A DNA stretch of 64,000 bases from Adiantum capillus-veneris (GCA_014529385.2 CM043948.1:78995291-79059290), one strand, 5' to 3'. Positions 35,342 to 46,801 are shown, counted from the first letter of the stretch. Translations and numbers: made by a program. Notes: a model not told the origin generated them from the letters alone.

Positions 35342-37048
35342 TTGATTAATTCAAGATCAGGAAGACACATTCCTAGAGACCAAAAAGTGGCAGGTGATCA
35401 GGATAGCTTAGTGTCCACTGAGGAGAGTGTAACTCAGGCAAGGCTAGATCCATTAGCTGCGATCATTGAGGAGGGTAGTGATACTGACACTTCATCAGAT
35501 AAGTCCTTCTTCATGATGGGTAGTCAACAGCCAAGAGGTTTCTCCGATGAAGGACCAATGCTAGGAGAAAGTACCTCCCAAAACCCTTTGAACGATTCCA
35601 AGTTCACTATAATCTTCTTAGAAGGAACAAACTCTAGGGGAGCCCTAGTTTATTCTGACTATTGGAGACACAAGTGTATTTGTATAGAAGAAAGACCTTC
35701 TCAGAGACTGGAGATAATCCGAGTCTATGATGATGGAGATAGACTCTGAGACGAAAAGGGGAACCACTACCTGATAGTTAGTAACCCTGAGGATTACAAC
35801 AGATATGGAGATAATGTGACAAAAGGAAAAATGGTCTCAGAAACTCAAGAACCGCCTCCAAAAATTGATCAACCTGGAGCTCTTTTTATGTATGATAAAA
35901 AAACAACCAGGGTCTCTACCTATAATGAGAATGTGGGAATTTACAAGCATGAGAGCGAGGGAGTAGTCTCTTATTTTTTATACAAAGAACCCTACCCAAA
36001 TGAATTAAGAAAAGACAAGGTTCTTTATTTATTCTCTTATGAAATTGCGATGGGGAAGGATATCATTTTTGTTGATAGGTACGGGCGAGAATACAAACGT
36101 ATTCTCCTAGAGGAGGTAGAAAAGGCAACAGTTCCAGTAACATCAACATATGCCCCCGAAGAAGTGCCAAGGTTCACCTATACCCCTAGCAAGTCGACAA
36201 ATCCATTTTCTGAAGAGTACGACACAATATCACATTCTAACCGACAACAGACATTCAACTACTAGAACCAACAAGCAACCAAACCATCATTGCAGGCATG
36301 GCTTCGACAAAGTGCGACATTAGAACAAGACCAAAACTGAGATGGTTATCCGGCCGCACGAGGGCTAAGAAATTTACAAGAACCACCACTGTATTCACAG
36401 TATCAAGGCGAGAGTAAGCCAAAAACTCAAGAGTTGACAGAGCCTAGAAGATAACCCATAGAAGGAGTTCGAAGAGATGAACCACCTCTTGTAAAAACCA
36501 TAAGAAATTATGGCTTAGGGGCACCTCTAGGAGAGGAACCCTCCCACTACCGAAGGCCAGAGGAGGTATATCGAGTAGGACGAGGAGAACCAATGATGAG
36601 ATTTGTAGACCATCATAGAATTAGACCTTCTCAAGTGCAAAAATGGGTAAACAAGAAATACACGAGAAACAAAGATCCTAGGGATCATGTAGCAGCTTTT
36701 GTGCATGTAATTAGAGCTGAAGAGGTGTTAGACTTCCCTACCCAATTTGCAAGGTTTGGACTTACCTTAGAGGAGGATGCCGCTACTTGGTTTGACTCTG
36801 TGGAGCGTAGAGACTTTGAGTCTATGGAGGAGGTGTCTGACGAGTTTATTGAGGAATTCCCACAAAGGGAGATAGCTCACAATACAGTCTCACAAATCCA
36901 TAAATTCAAACAGAAAGAAGGGGAATCTGTGCGAAAGGCAACCCTATGACTAAAAAGATATGTGAAGTTCTGCACTGTGGAAGAACTGCCAACTCAAACT
37001 AGAGTTATGCTTATATTTATTCAAGGACTAAGGAATGGAGATCTGTAG
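35342..37048 (+). pseudogene. Gag of the 15-kb element
   Basis: One frame with about five stops (near 35747, 36263 and later). The first 300 residues are an unfamiliar acidic N-terminal region (IIEEGSDTDTSSDKS; FLYKEPYPNELRKDK). The capsid-like gag domain is clear at 36593-36949: VQKWVNKKYTRNKDPRDHVA, FGLTLEEDAATWFDSVE, FIEEFPQ, FKQKEGESVR, matching the retrotransposon gag fold. Downstream, FIQGLRNGDL closes the domain. No zinc knuckle is visible. The start at 35342 is the first ATG after the leader. The stops make the protein unlikely to be produced whole. Confidence 0.72.
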
Positions 37049-37269
37049 GTGTAGAAAGACCACAACCAGTATTGGGGCAACAACCAACCCTACTAGGATT
37101 ATGATCAATCGGCATAAGATACACACCAACAATAAACGAACCAGAAGAGAAGTCTTTGGTACCTATGCATGCATATTACAAAGATTCCAGTGGATATACA
37201 ACAAATCTTGTGTATTATCCATTGGAAGAACCCCCAACACCAGAACCTTGGAGCATGATGAGAAGTGTA

Positions 37270-38140
37270 GAACATATCGAATCTGTCTCAACCCGGAAAA
37301 GTGCATTTTTATGGTTAGGCAAGGCCGTATCTTAGGACATATTGTCTCAAGAAATGGCATAACCACTGACCTAGACAAAATAAGAGTCATAGTAGACTTG
37401 CCCAGGCCTACTAATGCCAAACAAGTACAATCCTTCATGGGACACTGTGGATATTATCGAAGATTCATATATATGTATGTAGTCATTGCACAACCTCTTT
37501 ATCATTTATTAGTCAGTTTCGACTGGACTGAGGACTGTGAAAATTCATTCCAAAATCTTAAAGAAAACCTTGTATTAGCACCTGCACTTAAAGCACTAGA
37601 TTCGGAAAAAATATTCCATGTTCACATTGATGCATCTGCATATGCAATTGGGAGTGTTCTGGCTCAACCTGGAGACAGAACAATGGATTTCCAATTTGTT
37701 ATGCGAGCCGACAACTAAATAGTGCAAAAAAGAACTACACCACCACTGAAAGAGAGGGATTAGGAATGATTTATGATGTAAAGAAATTTTGGCATTACTT
37801 GCTTGCAAACAAATTTGTGTTCTTCACAGATCATCAAGCTCTTTTGTATCTAGTAAATAAACCATGCAATATTGAAACAATTGTACGCTGGTTTATTATA
37901 TTGCTAGAGTTTGACTTCACAGTGGTAGTAAAAAAGGGTAAAACTCATCTACGGATAGATCATCTTTCAAGGCTGCAAAACGGGGAAGCTCCTGAAGGAG
38001 TAGACGATGACATACATGATGCTTATCTTTTCAATATTGAAATGATACCCAAATGGTCTCAAAAAATTGTTAGCATTCTTTCCTTTGGAGGTAGATTTGA
38101 TAACAAGGAAGACAGATACAAACAACAAACATTTCGATAA
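37270..38140 (+). pseudogene. RT C-terminal remnant and RNase H of the 15-kb element
   Basis: Sequence enters RT only at LNPEKCIFMV (about 37290), the segment after the catalytic FxDD box, and continues with GRILGHIVS, the connection (QVQSFMGHCGYYRRFI, about 37425) and RNase H (HIDASAYAIGSVLAQ about 37623; after a frameshift near 37685, TDHQALLYLVNKP about 37828 and DHLSRLQNG). The fingers and palm with both catalytic aspartates are missing between gag and this point, where only about 220 bp of unassigned sequence lie. So the copy cannot reverse transcribe itself. RNase H keeps its first Asp and the TDH motif. Confidence 0.85.
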
Positions 38141-38765
38141 ACAAAAAACTTTCAGTTGATTGCAGGACGATTGCACCATCTAGGCTCGGACCAAATTCTA
38201 CGATTATGTATAATTCCAGAGGAATTCGAGTGTTATCTTGAAGAAGCACACATCTAGGATTGTGCATTTGATTGTTCAACAATGAAAACACACCAAAGAC
38301 TGAAACAACTAGGAGTTTATTGGCCCACTATGTATGCTGACACAGATGCTGATGTTAACAATTGTACTATATGTAGTGCCAAATGACTGGTGGATCACGC
38401 GACATTGTTTCAGGTAAACATTGCACTTGCATGGAGTCAATATATCATTGATTTCTTAATAACAAGGACATTTCCTGAAAACATAACAAAAGCGCGAAAA
38501 AGGGCTATAGAGCTGGAGGCTTGCGACTTTAATTTAATTGTAAATCAACTCTACAAGCGAGGAAAGGACAATCAACTTAGAATCTGTGCAAGTGAAAGCG
38601 AATACCTACTGATTCTAGAACATGCATATGGAGGAATAAGTGGAGGTCATTTTTCAAGCGATAAGACGACAAAAATTTCTTAACCCGCAGGAATATGGTG
38701 GCCTACATTGCACATGGATGCCGAGGAGTTTGTAAAGCATTGTGACGCATGTCAGCAAACTAAGG
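38008..38765 (+). pseudogene. Two successive linker plus integrase zinc-binding (H2C2) modules
   Basis: Module 1 (38008-38387) reads a linker (AYLFNIEMIPKWSQKI), LRLCIIPEEFECYLEEAH, KQLGVYWPTMYAD and the Cys pair NNCTICS, with one internal stop. Module 2 (38388-38765) repeats the plan: LFQVNIALAWSQYIIDFL, LRICASESEYLLILEHAYGG, GGHFSSDK, GIWWPTLHMDAEEF and CDACQ. The second continues into the integrase core. Normal gypsy integrases have one such module. The two differ strongly in sequence, so this is an old duplication or a junction of two related elements. The second His of module 1 is not certain. Confidence 0.6.
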
Positions 38766-39538
38766 TGCTGATAAAGACAGATGAGATGCCACTATGGCCA
38801 ATGATGGGAGCACTAGAATTTGCAAAATGGGGCATTGATTTTGTGGGGCCTATTTCACCCCCTGCATATCACACCCATACCCAATATATCATTGTGGCTA
38901 CGGACTATCTCACAAAATGGGCGAAAGCCAAAGAAACACAAAAAGCAGACGCAAGAACCACTGCACACTTTTTGTATGAGAATGTCTTTGTACGATACGT
39001 ATTACCAATAGAAATTGTCAGTGATCGAGGAAAAAATTTTCTTAATGAAGTAATTGAATATCTGCTAGAGGAATTCATGGTCATATATAGAAAATCTGCT
39101 CCATATCATCCACATGCAAATGGACAAGATGAGGCCACAAATAAAACACTATGCACTGTTTTGACTAAAATTGTAACAGAGTCAAGGATAGACTGGGATC
39201 AGCAGTTACACTCAACACTATGGGCATACAGGGTAGCTTACAAAACATCAATCGGAACAACACCATACAACATGGTGTTTGGTCTAAACGCTATATTACC
39301 CATAGAGTTTTTAGTTCCAACTCTACGAGTAGAGAAATGCTTAGAATTGACAGGGCATGAGCTCTCTTCAAGAATAGATGATCTTGAAAAGCTAGATGAA
39401 CTTCGACTAAGAGCTATAGCTTTGATCTATGCTAAAAAGAAAAGACAAAAAGAGGTTTTTGACAAGCATGTGTGTAGGAAAGAGTTCAAAACAGGTGATT
39501 ATGTACTTGTTTATACTTTCAAGCAACATACCAAGTAA
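38708..39538 (+). CDS. Integrase core of the 15-kb element
   Basis: Integrase joins the cDNA ends to host DNA. Open over 276 residues. It holds the end of the zinc module (CDACQQTK), WGIDFVGPIS, the catalytic Asp in VATDYLTKW (about 38901), the second in VSDRGKNF (about 39020) and Glu in GQDEATNKTL (about 39130). TPYNMVFGLNAILPIEF and the C-terminal GDYVLVYTFK follow. All three catalytic residues are present. Closest in style to Tat-lineage integrases. It ends in a stop at 39536; the same frame continues after two stops into the protease region, so the original polyprotein probably ran on. Confidence 0.88.
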   Translation: MHMDAEEFVKHCDACQQTKVLIKTDEMPLWPMMGALEFAKWGIDFVGPISPPAYHTHTQYIIVATDYLTKWAKAKETQKADARTTAHFLYENVFVRYVLPIEIVSDRGKNFLNEVIEYLLEEFMVIYRKSAPYHPHANGQDEATNKTLCTVLTKIVTESRIDWDQQLHSTLWAYRVAYKTSIGTTPYNMVFGLNAILPIEFLVPTLRVEKCLELTGHELSSRIDDLEKLDELRLRAIALIYAKKKRQKEVFDKHVCRKEFKTGDYVLVYTFKQHTK

Positions 39539-39553
39539 CTTAAAAAGTGAGGG

Positions 39554-40072
39554 ATGGGACCCTTTGTGATTAGTCACTTATCACAAAGTGGAGCTGTCAA
39601 ACTTACTACAATGGCAGGAGAAGAAATGCCAAATTGGATTAGTGGGTGTCGGTTAAAAAAGTATCCTTTACCACTAACACATGATATGCTTCAACAAATC
39701 CATCAAGAAAAACAACGGATGAAGGAGATTGAATCAATGGCATTGCTTGATTCTGGAGCTCAAGCAAATCTAATCTCTTACAAATTATATAAGCAGCTCA
39801 AGCCCAAAGATCACCTACATCCTACTCCACAAGTGCTAGAAAGTAGTACATCACATTCGCTAGGAACATTGGGCTGGACTATATTGCATGTACAAATACA
39901 TCCATATATTTATCCCCACAAGTTTTATGTGGTTGAGGATGCGAGCACACTACACCCCATGTTGTTGGGACAACCTTGGCAGAAAGAGTATAATGTGCAG
40001 ATAGATTGGAATTCGGATATAGTCAAAATTCAGCATGCACAAGAACAACAGGTGGCAACCTTTTCTCAGTAA
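39554..40072 (+). CDS. Integrase C-terminal tail and aspartic protease, placed after integrase
   Basis: The first part (MGPFVISHLSQSGAVKL, WISGCRLKKY) is the usual gypsy integrase tail. The frame then enters a retropepsin-like domain: MALLDSGAQANLIS with the catalytic Asp codon at 39749, the flap/strand region (LGTLGWTILHVQIHPYIYPHKFYVV), and the second hallmark MLLGQPWQKEYNVQIDW (about 39958-40008). DSGA plus LLGxPW at this spacing is what plant gypsy proteases show. In most Ty3/gypsy elements protease precedes RT; here it follows integrase, as it also does in the older element at 28230-29560. No other protease is visible between gag and RT, though that region is damaged. Confidence 0.78.
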   Translation: MGPFVISHLSQSGAVKLTTMAGEEMPNWISGCRLKKYPLPLTHDMLQQIHQEKQRMKEIESMALLDSGAQANLISYKLYKQLKPKDHLHPTPQVLESSTSHSLGTLGWTILHVQIHPYIYPHKFYVVEDASTLHPMLLGQPWQKEYNVQIDWNSDIVKIQHAQEQQVATFSQ

Positions 40073-40087
40073 ACCCAAAAGAACCAG

Positions 40088-40860
40088 ATGAGAGCACCAC
40101 AATCACTGGATAAAGAACCAAAAGGATGGGTGCCAATAAAGAACAACACGATACCCATGGAGAACAACCAGGGAACTACCAATCATGTTTACTACAAAAA
40201 TAAGACAACACAGATAATAATGAATAGATCGAGGTTAGCAACACGCGAAAACAAGTATGGGTACGGAAGGATATAGGTGACATGGCATACAAACCACAAT
40301 ACAACAACAGAAGTCAACAGAAGAACACAGTTAAACCAACAACCACAGGAATAAAAAAGATATGGATCCCAAAGAGAATGCTCAGTAACAACTTAAATGC
40401 GACTCTCATTTGGATCCCGAAACCAAAGCAACAGGAACTCCCTTTAGTACAAGCAACACCAGCAGGAAAACACACACTACATATGAAACCAGCAAACCGA
40501 TCTATGTGGGTGTCGATTCAGCAGAACAAGAATGACGACCATGGACGTGGCAATAAACCTACAAAAACCTCCACAACAAAGCTACAAATGGAAAGCAAAA
40601 GAGAAAAAGACTACGACCAGTTCAGCCACGACAATTCTCTCTACGGAGACAACCACGGCCATATCGACAGTAGCGGCAAACCAAGCGACTTTTGCAAGAA
40701 AGACGATCAAACACAGAGCTATAGAGTTACAACTTTTACTTGCAAAGAAAATCCGCCAACCAAATCAACAACAAACAGGAAACCTCGACGTCGAATGCCA
40801 ATAAGCATGTTGCTTATTCCCTCTTGTCGCACAACATTGATTTTTCCATGCATTGACTGA
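40088..40860 (+). pseudogene. Region with repeated W-x-P motifs in the 15-kb element
   Basis: Frames 2 and 1 together carry KGWVPIK (Trp codon 40127), QVWVRK (40258), KIWIPKRM (40363), LIWIPKPK (40411) and MWVSIQ (40507). The sequence between is Lys/Asn/Gln/Thr-rich and looks disordered. A frame change near 40260 and another near 40530 break it. It follows the protease directly, exactly as in the older element. Possibly a nucleic-acid-binding or scaffold tail; no function is known to me. Confidence 0.55.
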
Positions 40861-41029
40861 GTATGCATCAAATAGGGCCACATTACAAGGCCGTGCATTA
40901 GCACAATTTTTAACCCATGCACTGCACATACCCCAAGGCAATACCTTGTTGTCCGGGAGGACTTCGACTAGGAGAGGGGGAGGCATTCTCAATGTGGACC
41001 CAATGAAGGTAAAAAGAGAAAAAAAGGGC

Positions 41030-42587
41030 ATGTTTTTCGACTATTTTGAAGGGTTTTCGTTTGATTGAAAAATTTTCTATACTAACCTAAGTACATATGC
41101 CCTTATACAGCATGAATCTACAAGTATATGGGGCCAAACGCCAAACCATGCCCCTAGGTGTGTGTATATATGTAAAAATAGCCATTTTTTGGGTAAAATA
41201 TTGGTAAAACGAAGTAATCCGGCCATAAAAATTTCATGTGAGTGTATATAGTGTTTTGCCGTGATGTTTTTGAGTTATTACAATTTTTGAGGATTTTTTG
41301 GGTCTAATTTGCTATTTTCTTTTTAATTTTACTAATTATCGGTAGAAAAACTTCAAAAATACAAAAAGCAGGTGAAATACGATCGTAATGAAAAACAGAA
41401 ATTATGGGGATAATCAATGACTATAGAAAAACCTATGGTACAATGGGGGTGCAATTATGTGAATGGAGCGGAAGGCGTGTTTTGGCTAGATTTTGACCGA
41501 AACGTCAAATTTCTCGGAAACTGGGCAAACGGAGTCTAAATCAAGAACTTTTCGAGCCTAAACCGCATCTCGCAAGAAGTTGGGAGCACATGTCAAATTT
41601 CATAGAAAGTGGTTCGGGGACCCCCATTATAAGATTTTTTCACTTCACTTAGAGCTCATTTCTACTATTTCCTTCTTGAGAGAGAGCTCTTGACACCTAG
41701 AGCGAACTGGACTTCTAGGTGCTTCTACGATGTGCACGACCACCTGAAAGGCTCCAGATATGAGAGGTAGGCTCACCACCTTGAGCTTTCCGCGTATGTT
41801 TGATGTCTTGTAACGAAAACTAGTGTAGGGTTCACACGAGAAACGGGCAGTAGAGACCTACAAGTAGAGGTGGCCACCTAACGGCTAACCCAAAAGCAAT
41901 AAGGCTTCATAGGTGGTTTACCCTAGCATATAAGACCACTCTTGAATGCACAAAGACGGCAAAAAACCATTGGGAAAAACCCTAACTTCTAGAGCCCTGC
42001 AAGAGGCCACCAAGTGGTAAATCGGTGGAAAGTCGCCCAAATGCTACCAAAACTCATGGGTAGGAGCATCTCAACATGCTCTACAAGGCTATATAGCCCA
42101 CATGGCGATAAGGCGACCCGAAGTGAGACTAAGCTTCAGAAACGGCATCAGGCACACAAAGCGTCAACTAGCTCTCACGGCCAAACTGGATGTCCGTTTG
42201 CCACCAAACTTCACGACCGGATTTCCTAGACCATCAACAACCAAGTCCTATGGTGGTAGACCACCACAAGTCATCGACAACATATAAACGCAACCATGGG
42301 TGCTTCCAAAGCGACAAATTGCCAAACGGAGCTCCGGTGAAGCCAAAGCCAACAAAAACCATATGGTAAGGATCCCCAAGGAACCATGAAGCTATGGAGA
42401 CTAACATCAAGAAATTTCATCGCCGAAAAGCACTCCAAGAGTCAGAAAACGAAATAGAGGCTCTGAAAGCCAAACAGGGAGTTTTTTTCTATCTTTTTGA
42501 CTTTTTTATTGAAATAGGACTTAAAGTGGACTCAGGGGGGCTCAGGGCGTGTACCAGTAGCATTTCTTATAAAAAAATTCATCAGGA
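41030..42587. other. Non-coding interior of the 15-kb element
   Basis: About 1.5 kb with no protein-like frame longer than about 70 codons. AT-rich with CTC/GAG patches near 41680-41720. Nothing recognisable. Confidence 0.5.
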
Positions 42588-43103
42588 GACATCCTACACA
42601 TAGGATGTCTCAAGGCCATGTTTGGGCACCAAACTCAACATCTCACCTAATACATAGCTTCTGCTTAGCTTATACATGCTAGCCATCAAGTTTCATCACA
42701 TTTGGACAAGAGTTGACCTCATATGCGTCAAAAAACTAAAAGTCAGAGCATAGAGGCAATGATAGGTCATAGACCTACCAAAACTAGTCAAAATCACATG
42801 AAACTTGCACAATATACTCATTAGTACATTGCCAAGCTAACTGTGGGGTCAGATATGAAAATTAATGAAATAGACATCCTACACGTAGGATGTCCATGAA
42901 GTCTTTTACATGGTATAAGAAGCCTATATATCAAATTTCAACCCAATTGAATATCATTTGCCACCTGTTTAGGCCAATTTGTGAGCCAAAAGCTTAAATC
43001 TGCTCAAAATTGCACTTTTTGATGTCCAAACCAAATTCCAAGTACATAGCCTGTCAAGTTTCATCAAAATCAGAGAAGGTCGACATCCTACACGTAGGAT
43101 GTC
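42588..43103. repeat. Three copies of the 22-bp near-palindrome before the second ORF
   Basis: Copies at 42588-42609 (centre CACA), 42873-42894 and 43082-43103 (centre CACG). They lie in a non-coding block whose wording resembles the gag leader and which ends about 170 bp before the second ORF starts. Confidence 0.85.
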
Positions 43104-43270
43104 TACATGCTTATTTTTCAGCCAAAAATCTAATGTGGACACATGCAGAGTTTCCCTAGTCCCTTTTGAGTTATTATTTCAATTTTCAAATCATTTGGGT
43201 AGTCAGAACTCAGTTTATCAGTTAATCTGAAAAAAATGCTAACTTTGGACTACTGAGTGCAACAGGATCT

Positions 43271-46200
43271 ATGGCAGCCACAAAATCACCTACAAAGAAG
43301 AAGAGGATGACTATCAAGGACTACTTAGAAGAAGTGGAGCCTTTTGTTATCCCAGAGGAAACCCTGAAGCCCACAAGCACTTGGATTCAAGATGACCTGC
43401 TAGAAACCAATGATCTGAGAATCTACCAAGGAGTATTTAAAGATCTGGAGGGAAATACAATGGAGCTACCCATGATACCTCAAGAGCTCAATGAATTTGT
43501 CAGGAGAAAGATGGGGGACTACTTGGAGAAACTGGATCTCCACAATTACTTTGAAGCCTTGCCAGCAGGGATTGATGTTAAAAGAGTGTGGGAATTTGTC
43601 ACCACAATCAAAGAGGATGGCATAGCCAGAGTTATAGATCTGCAAGGCAAGCCTAATACAGTGATTTTCATCACATAAAAGGTGGTGGCAGCAACACTTG
43701 ACATCTCTAACAAAGGAGACAATGTGACAAAGAGGCGAGATGACATTAAGGTCTACTCGGAAAAGAAGAATAACTATACATTTGAGGATATTGCAAACAC
43801 GAAGGTGGCTATCATGAGCCAACTATACAATTAGTACTTGCACATGTGTACCAAGCGGCCACAAAAATAGAGGATGCCACCTGGAGCTATTGCCACCACT
43901 TTCACCTGGGCGATGCAGAAGATCAAACCAAAGGAGATAAACTATGCCGCTTACATTCACGACAATCTTGTGAAGATGGGTACCAAAACTCCCACCTATA
44001 TTGTGCCTGGTGAGTTGATAACCAAAGTCATCTATGGAGCATTGCATGCCAAGGGAAATTGGCCTCTACCTCCCTCACAAAATGATTGGCTCATGCTGAA
44101 GAAAGACAAAGAAGAAGAACCTCCTAAGGCGCCCAGGGTAGCCACAAGGTTGAAGAACCGTTTAGAGACAATGCTAGAAGAGCCGCCCGAGCCAAAAAAG
44201 AGAAAGAAAGAAACTCTACAGGGTCTAGTAAAGGAAACAAAGTCACAAAAAGCGGCAAGGCTAGAAAGACTAATGGAAAGTTTCAGAGCTGAGACAGCGC
44301 TAAAGGGGATCTGAGTGAGTTATGGAAGCCATCACTTGAGGCTATGTCTAGATCATCTCGAAGGATTCAAAGGGATCGGTTTGAAGATTATATCAAGAAT
44401 TTCGAGATCTTAGATGCTACAATGGAGAATATCCCAAATATACCTTTTACAGAAGAAGAGGTTGACGATGTGAGACAGCAGCTGCTAGAAGAGAAGGAAG
44501 GCCAAGAAAGAGAGAGGAAAACAAAGGCGGATCGGGATTTCAAGAAGAAGCAACTAACTCCACCATCAAGCTGAGAATCCAGCCCACCACCATCACCACC
44601 TCCTCTTAGTTCTCCCCAAACCTGACAAAAAGAGAAGTTGAACAAACCTAATGGGCAACAAGACTCCAAGGAAGAGAAGAACAAAGAGGAAGAGCAAATG
44701 GCAGAAGTTGAGCCAAAAGATGAGAAGCCAGATCCAAAAGAAAGAAACTATAGAATATTTCTTGATCTCTTAGATATGCTGGATACTCTCGAGAAGAGGC
44801 AACTAATGCATCTTTTGAGTTGTCAAGCACTAGACCCAAGGAATATATGCTGAGCCCTCGGTTAGTGGAGTTGAAGAAAATGGCCACAAATCAGTGGATT
44901 TACAGCCACAAACCAATGATAGGGATGAAATCAGAGCAAGGTCTATGGCCACTGAGATTGAAATTGATAATCTCTAAACAAATGAAGTTCATATCAAAGC
45001 CAAAGTGTACTCGCTGCAAAAGTAGGACCAAGAGAACACAGAGAAACAAACCAAGCTGCAAGCCGATCTGGAGGCGTCACTAAAAAGATGCCAAGAGATG
45101 GAAAGACACAGTCATGCAGCAGAAGAAAAGCTCCAAAGAGCAGAGGACGAGTACAAGAAAATCAGAAAATCATTGACAGATGCGGAGAAAGAGAGGGAAA
45201 ATTTGACACTCCAGCTTGCTGATGAGTCCAAATAAGTTGAAACTTTGAGGAATGCTAATGAAAAAGCTGAGCTAGAACATGAGGCAAACCAGGATGAAGT
45301 GATAGAGCTAAAGGATCAAATGAAAGTGAAAGATCAGACCATCCAGAGGCTAAGGGCATCTCTGGCCAGAGTCAGAGCTGCTACCTCGACTAGCATTGCT
45401 TCAGAGAATGATATATATGAAGAACAGATGAAGGAACTCTAAAAGGAGTTGACACTAGAGAAGAGACAAAGACTGATGCTGGCCAAGGGCTCCCTTGTAA
45501 TGCAAAACCGTATGGAAGATGAGAACAAGGCCATGAAATATAAGCTAGAAGCCTTGAAAAGGAAGATGGACGAGGATCTAAAGAGGATGCAAACAGAAAA
45601 TGAAGACACCAAGAGGAATCTAGAAGAGGCTGAAAACGCCAATGCAGAATTGAACGACCTCTTAGTGAACATGGGGGATCAAGATGAACAGGAAAAGAAT
45701 CATATCAGAAGCAGATAGATGAGCTGAAAGGCCAATAGTAGACTGAAGAGAAACACTTGATCCCAGGGCCAACAGCAATGGAAGGCATTGACATAGACAA
45801 TGTGTCAGATCCAATGGACACCACAATGCAATAGGACATACTTGTGGGACCATCCCAAGAACCCCAGGATCTGACACTGAGAAGAAGAAGAAAATCTACA
45901 AAAGGCAATAGAAGTGGCAATAAAAGACACGGTCAAAGAAGCAATGGAGTGGGAGCAGAGAGTATTTAAGTCTATGACCATTCAGAAGTTAGATGCCAAT
46001 GTCATTCGGCATGTATGGCTACAACCTTCTCTCCCATATCCTCTTCTCAAGTATGAAGCTGCTACAATAAACAAGCGGATTTAAGAGGAGCCAATAGTGC
46101 CACTATACAAAGAAGATATCTCCAAACTAGAAGGAGTTAAGCTGATTGTGGACTCTCAGCCAAAATGGAGAAATGCATGGCTAACCAAATACCCACACTA

Positions 46201-46675
46201 TTTAGTTCATCTGGTAGAGGCACCTAAAAGAATCAGAGAAAACCTTAGCTTTTGTCCTCTACCAAGGATGCAGACCTGGAAAGAACAAGAGCTACTGCAG
46301 AAAAGCCACCCCACATGGCTCAACTACCCAAATCTGCTAGGCTTGAAGGCAGGTGAGAGAATGAGTGAGCAATACATGTTGAAAACCCTAACGGGCGCCA
46401 TTAAATTGTTCACTGGCTCGCCTGAACTCTCTTGCATCATGCTCATAAAAATTTATAAAACCCTTCTAGCAGTTTTTGAAATCTTTAAACCTGGACAGGC
46501 AACAGACAGCATCTTCTTCTTCCAAGACACATATAGATGTGCATATGATCTGTCTGCTCAGCCTTCCCATGAGGTGATACATGCCCTTTATCAACGAATC
46601 ATGTTTTTGTCCTCGTATCATCTCCAGGCCTTTGAAGAATCCTTCTACACCGGTTTCTTCACCATCGATACATAA
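43271..46675 (+). pseudogene. Second ORF of the 15-kb element, coiled-coil protein of unknown function
   Basis: Opens at the ATG at 43271 after the second palindrome block. Most of it is in frame 2 (43271-44314, 45245-46675), with parts in frames 1 and 3 where indels occurred, and several stops. N-terminal part: basic start (TKSPTKKKRMTIKDYLEEVE), then a helical region with INYAAYIHDNLVKMGTKTPT and LITKVIYGALHA, which resembles helical ORF domains of other plant retrotransposons. Middle: Lys/Glu-rich with Pro patches. About 45240-45700 is a strong coiled coil (ELKDQMKVKDQTIQRLRASL; MEDENKAMKYKLEALKRKMD). C-terminal 190 residues (46097-46675) look globular, with aromatic motifs such as KWRNAWLTKYPHY. 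No signal peptide or membrane segment is evident, so it does not look like an envelope protein, although it sits in that position. Function unknown. Confidence 0.6.
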
Positions 46676-46789
46676 ATATTCGGCCCTACATTACTGGCCC
46701 AGCATGCACGGTATGAGTCTCTTCTGAAGATGCACGAAAGCCTTCACTGAAGAAGCAGCTCTACTGCCATGTCGAGGACGACATGAACT

Positions 46790-46801
46790 AGGAGGGGGGA
46801 G
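46790..46801 (+). other. Polypurine tract of the 15-kb element
   Basis: AGGAGGGGGGAG ends at the base before the 3' LTR start. Confidence 0.9.

Noticed and set aside
34097-43103. CRISPR-like array from the repeated 22-bp palindrome
   Set aside because: Spacing is irregular (about 125 to over 7000 bp), the host is a plant and no cas gene exists.
43271-46675. Envelope gene of a retrovirus-like element
   Set aside because: No signal peptide, membrane span or Cys-rich ectodomain visible; coiled coil and charged regions only.
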